Assembly (NCBI GenBank): GCA_026692825.1
Contig: JAPLOC010001258.1
Span: forward strand, 1-9,168
From: Planctomycetota bacterium
Lineage (GTDB): Bacteria; Planctomycetota; Planctomycetia; Planctomycetales; Planctomycetaceae
Direction of reading: 5' to 3'
Length of the DNA: 9,168 nt
Position numbers and translations under genes: made by a program. Below the pieces are notes generated by a model. The model was not told where the DNA came from. It saw nothing but the letters and a program-made list of their open reading frames with translations, and ran no database searches. Below, piece after piece: positions 6,891 through 9,168 of the stretch. The first letter of the stretch is position 1. Each line of letters opens with the position of its first letter.

Positions 6891-7371
6891 ATTTCCCTTC
6901 GCCCACCTTCCAGGTGTATTCGACGTTCCCGGAACTCTTTCCCTTCGCGTCGGCGATGGTGTAGGTCACCTTGATTTCCTCGAAGTTGAGTCGGAGTTCT
7001 TCGACAGGAATATCAGCCGACTGGGCGGCACCGCCGATTCCGTAGTGGGTGATCAGCACGTTTTTCAGCTCGTACTTGAAGTACGCCACGCGATTCCCGT
7101 CGGTGTACGTTCGGGTCAGTTCGATTTTGACGGACCCGAAGACCTTTCCTTTGCAGATCGCTTCGGAAAGCTTGGGGCTCGCTTTGTCGAGCTTCTTGAC
7201 GACCAACACATCATTGGGAATCGTGTCGGCCCGCTGCCGACTGACGCCGGTCGCTCCGGGAGGGCACGGCTTTTCGAATGACTGGTTGAACGAAATCACG
7301 TCGCTCCAGCCCTTGTGGTTTGTGTCTTCCGATTCGCCGTCGATTCCGTCGAACTTAATGTAACCAGCCAT
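6886..7371 (-). CDS. hcp: Hcp-family type VI secretion tube/effector protein
   Basis: Hcp (TssD) forms hexameric rings that stack into the inner tube of type VI secretion systems; it also carries effectors or is itself secreted. The 161-residue product has normal Hcp length and recognisable landmarks: the start AGYIKFDGIDGES followed by HKGWSDVISFNQSF; VVKKLDKASPKL in the middle; VAYFKYELKNVLITHY; and PVEELRLNFEEIKVTY near the end. No signal peptide is present, as expected. The ATG at 7371 is preceded by AGGAG at a nine-base spacing, the best Shine-Dalgarno in the window, which suggests strong translation; a TTG two codons upstream is less likely. A structured leader lies upstream and an intrinsic terminator downstream, so it can form its own transcript. 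No sheath, baseplate, VgrG or ClpV gene is visible, so its secretion partners are outside the window or absent. Confidence 0.92.
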   Translation of the reverse strand: MAGYIKFDGIDGESEDTNHKGWSDVISFNQSFEKPCPPGATGVSRQRADTIPNDVLVVKKLDKASPKLSEAICKGKVFGSVKIELTRTYTDGNRVAYFKYELKNVLITHYGIGGAAQSADIPVEELRLNFEEIKVTYTIADAKGKSSGNVEYTWKVGEGKS

Positions 7372-7380
7372 GAGCAATCA

Positions 7381-7385
7381 CTCCT
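7381..7385 (-). promoter_or_regulatory. Strong ribosome binding site of hcp
   Basis: AGGAG on the minus strand lies nine bases before the ATG at 7371. It fixes the hcp start and contrasts with the weak or missing sites before the other genes. Confidence 0.8.
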
Positions 7386-7403
7386 GTGTTGTCAAACGCG
7401 TCG

Positions 7404-7458
7404 GTGATTCCCAGCCAGGACCAACCTGGCTGAATCCTCGTCAATCGAGGTGAATCAC
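7404..7458 (-). ncRNA. Candidate structured hcp leader (three-way junction)
   Basis: Three perfect stems nest in 55 bases. The outer stem is GTGATTC (7458-7452, minus strand) with GAATCAC (7410-7404). Inside it, CCTCG (7450-7446) pairs with CGAGG (7440-7436) around ATTGA. Next to it, CAGCCAGG (7432-7425) pairs with CCTGGCTG (7419-7412) around TTGGT. Linkers are only one, three and one bases. No T-run follows, so it is not a plain terminator of the upstream vWA gene. It ends 18 bases before the hcp Shine-Dalgarno, so it could be a regulatory leader, an RNA-processing site or a stabiliser. It matches no riboswitch class I recognise. Confidence 0.5.
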
Positions 7459-7554
7459 TGTTTGTCGCGGTGAGTTTTGTTGTTCGCCTCACGCCACTAT
7501 TCTCGCCTGGCTCGCCAGAAAGTTGCGGAGAAACCGGCAGGATTTTTGGGATTC

Positions 7555-9168
7555 CTACGGATTCTTCTTGACCGGGATTTCGACATGCAGGGTTTTGGGG
7601 GAGTTTTTGAACTCCTCGACGGAAAGGAGGTTCAATTTGGGGTTGCGGGGAGCGTCGTCGGGGGAATAGTCGAAGACATGGATGATCATCCGATCCCCAT
7701 AGGCGGTGCGGGTGACCCGTGCCGGTGGGGGATCGGAATCGACCCAAACCATCACTTTGGGCTCCCGGGGAGGTTGTCCGCCAACACCCACGTTGTTTTC
7801 GGCAGGGTCATGGCTTTCGACAATGACAATCTGCGGAGGTTCGTTCGGCTGTCCGGGAACGTTCTCTCGGGAGGAGAGGTCGGCTTTGATCTGGTAGTGT
7901 GCTCCCGGAACGGCTGGAAACGGGAGTTTTTCATGTCGCCCGGTGCGAATCGGGATCGGCGGCGTCGGAGTGTCCGATTCGTCCCATGAAAACCAGGCGG
8001 AGATCTGTGAATCTTTGGGCCTCACCGGAAGTGGCAACAGAATTCCTTTACTCGCATCCTCGGAAATGACACGGTCATAGGTCCAGGGTAGAACGGTCAA
8101 GCCGTCAACGGATGGAATGGGGGCAGCCGTCGTTTGTTGGATCAGCACCAACCGGGGAGAGGGAGAATTGAGGTCGTCATTGAGGACGATACGTCCCTGT
8201 GAAGTGTCTGCCAGGGCGTCGGACGGTGCCTGGACCTCCGCATGCCAATCCGACTTGGTCATGTCATTTCTTTTGAGCGTCGCCTTGAAGCCCTCCACCT
8301 GCTCCCATCGGCGAACCTTGGTGTCCACTTCGGCATGTCGACTCTCAAGGACAGGTGTTGAATCCGCACCGGGCCGCAGCATATAGAGACGAGACTCAGG
8401 CGGACGCAATTCGTCTTTGACCGGCTCCACCATTCGGTTTTGCGAACGCGCCGCACTGTCCAGGATCTTCAATTCAAACCGCTGTGCGTTGGCACTGTCA
8501 AACGTTATTGCCCGACTCAATACGCCACCGTCGCTGCGCACCCCACCGGCCGAGTTCCATTCGATCTCCACTTCGAACCGTGACACGACCCCATTGAGCG
8601 TCTTTTGGAGATCCGCCTCGCTTTTGGTGGAATACAACTGGATCGCGGAGTCGGCATTGAGCGTGGTCAACTCACACAGTTCTTTGAATCCCTTGTCGAG
8701 GATGTCAATGGTACGATCGAGTTCCCTTGCATCAATGTCAAAGTACTCATCGGGATCCTTTCGAGGTAGAGGAACGCTGCTCCATTGATTGGTAGTCAAC
8801 CCGACCTTTTTGACCGCCTTGGCAAATTGTCCACCGATCCCAATCACGTGAACCCGAGGCTTATTTCTGCCATTTTCTTTCGGAAGTTTCAGTTTCGCAT
8901 CAAGAATTCCATAGGTCTCTGGCTTGACATCAAGGGCCTGTTGACTGGCAACCGCAGGGAAATTGCACCCATCCGTGATGACGACGACAAGCTTTTCTCG
9001 AGCGGAATCGTCAGGTCCCATTTCGTTCAGCGAATCGATCGCACTTCCGATCGCTGCGAACAGCGGAGTGGATCCCGTCGGTTTGAGTGCTCGAAGAGCC
9101 ACCACAATTCTCTCGCGGGATCCCAATTGGGTCAGTCCCGGATGAACCGTGTTCGACGTGGCCGTCCC
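7555..9168 (-). CDS. vWA-domain protein with long uncharacterised C-terminal region (cut by right edge)
   Basis: The frame is open from the right edge to a TAG at 7557-7555, giving 537 visible residues without a start. The first ~155 are the later part of a von Willebrand factor A domain. They include the metal-site Thr34 in LKPTGSTPLF and Asp66 in VVVITDGCN, then a strand VHVIGIGG and the closing helix near ELDRTIDILDKGFKEL. The DxSxS part of the metal site must lie beyond the edge, so metal binding cannot be fully checked. The following ~380 residues are strand-like, with many Pro, Asp and Ser (for example SDTPTPPIPIRTG and DSDPPPARVTR), few Cys and no membrane span. This suggests beta-sandwich modules, possibly outside the cytoplasm, but I recognise no family. 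The gene ends 183 bases before hcp on the same strand. The TTG at 9126 lies inside the vWA fold and is not a credible start. Confidence 0.85.
   Translation of the reverse strand, partial: GTATSNTVHPGLTQLGSRERIVVALRALKPTGSTPLFAAIGSAIDSLNEMGPDDSAREKLVVVITDGCNFPAVASQQALDVKPETYGILDAKLKLPKENGRNKPRVHVIGIGGQFAKAVKKVGLTTNQWSSVPLPRKDPDEYFDIDARELDRTIDILDKGFKELCELTTLNADSAIQLYSTKSEADLQKTLNGVVSRFEVEIEWNSAGGVRSDGGVLSRAITFDSANAQRFELKILDSAARSQNRMVEPVKDELRPPESRLYMLRPGADSTPVLESRHAEVDTKVRRWEQVEGFKATLKRNDMTKSDWHAEVQAPSDALADTSQGRIVLNDDLNSPSPRLVLIQQTTAAPIPSVDGLTVLPWTYDRVISEDASKGILLPLPVRPKDSQISAWFSWDESDTPTPPIPIRTGRHEKLPFPAVPGAHYQIKADLSSRENVPGQPNEPPQIVIVESHDPAENNVGVGGQPPREPKVMVWVDSDPPPARVTRTAYGDRMIIHVFDYSPDDAPRNPKLNLLSVEEFKNSPKTLHVEIPVKKNP

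Noticed and set aside
1..9168. CRISPR arrays, tRNA or rRNA genes, insertion sequences, attachment sites
   Set aside because: I saw no regularly spaced repeats with unique spacers, no cloverleaf-like tRNA, no transposase motifs and no terminal inverted repeats. A tRNA or IS search was not run.

Overview
The window reads as a G+C-rich planctomycete chromosome segment. The main clue is the start of a DUF1501-type protein with a Tat leader at the left edge, a gene type abundant in Planctomycetes. Weak or absent Shine-Dalgarno sequences at most genes and an Hcp/vWA/FHA gene group also fit. The assignment is an inference from gene content, not from a marker gene.

Layout: (1) Bases 1-143, minus strand, are the first 47 codons of a DUF1501 protein that runs off the left edge. 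(2) Bases 144-532 are a divergent intergenic region without a convincing gene. (3) Bases 533-5496, plus strand, carry three housekeeping-type genes: a large fusion of a GlmU-like nucleotidyltransferase with a galactokinase-family kinase; hemE (uroporphyrinogen decarboxylase); and a Sua5-type threonylcarbamoyl-AMP synthase. (4) Bases 5497-5640 are a convergent gap with an 11-bp tandem repeat. (5) Bases 5641-9168, minus strand, carry, in transcription order, a vWA-domain protein cut by the right edge, an Hcp-family type VI tube protein and an FHA-domain protein of otherwise unknown fold.

The plus-strand genes look metabolic. The fusion enzyme probably phosphorylates a free sugar at C-1 and then activates it to a nucleotide sugar. 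HemE serves heme synthesis and Sua5 serves tRNA t6A synthesis. They share orientation but no pathway, and gaps of about 100 bp make a tight operon uncertain.

The minus-strand group is the accessory part. An Hcp gene with a strong Shine-Dalgarno sequence, a candidate three-way-junction RNA in its leader and a rho-independent terminator sits between a vWA protein and an FHA protein. No other type VI components are visible, so whether this is an orphan Hcp unit or the edge of a larger locus cannot be decided here. The most notable points are the fusion enzyme, with an altered sugar-binding motif, and the structured leader before hcp.
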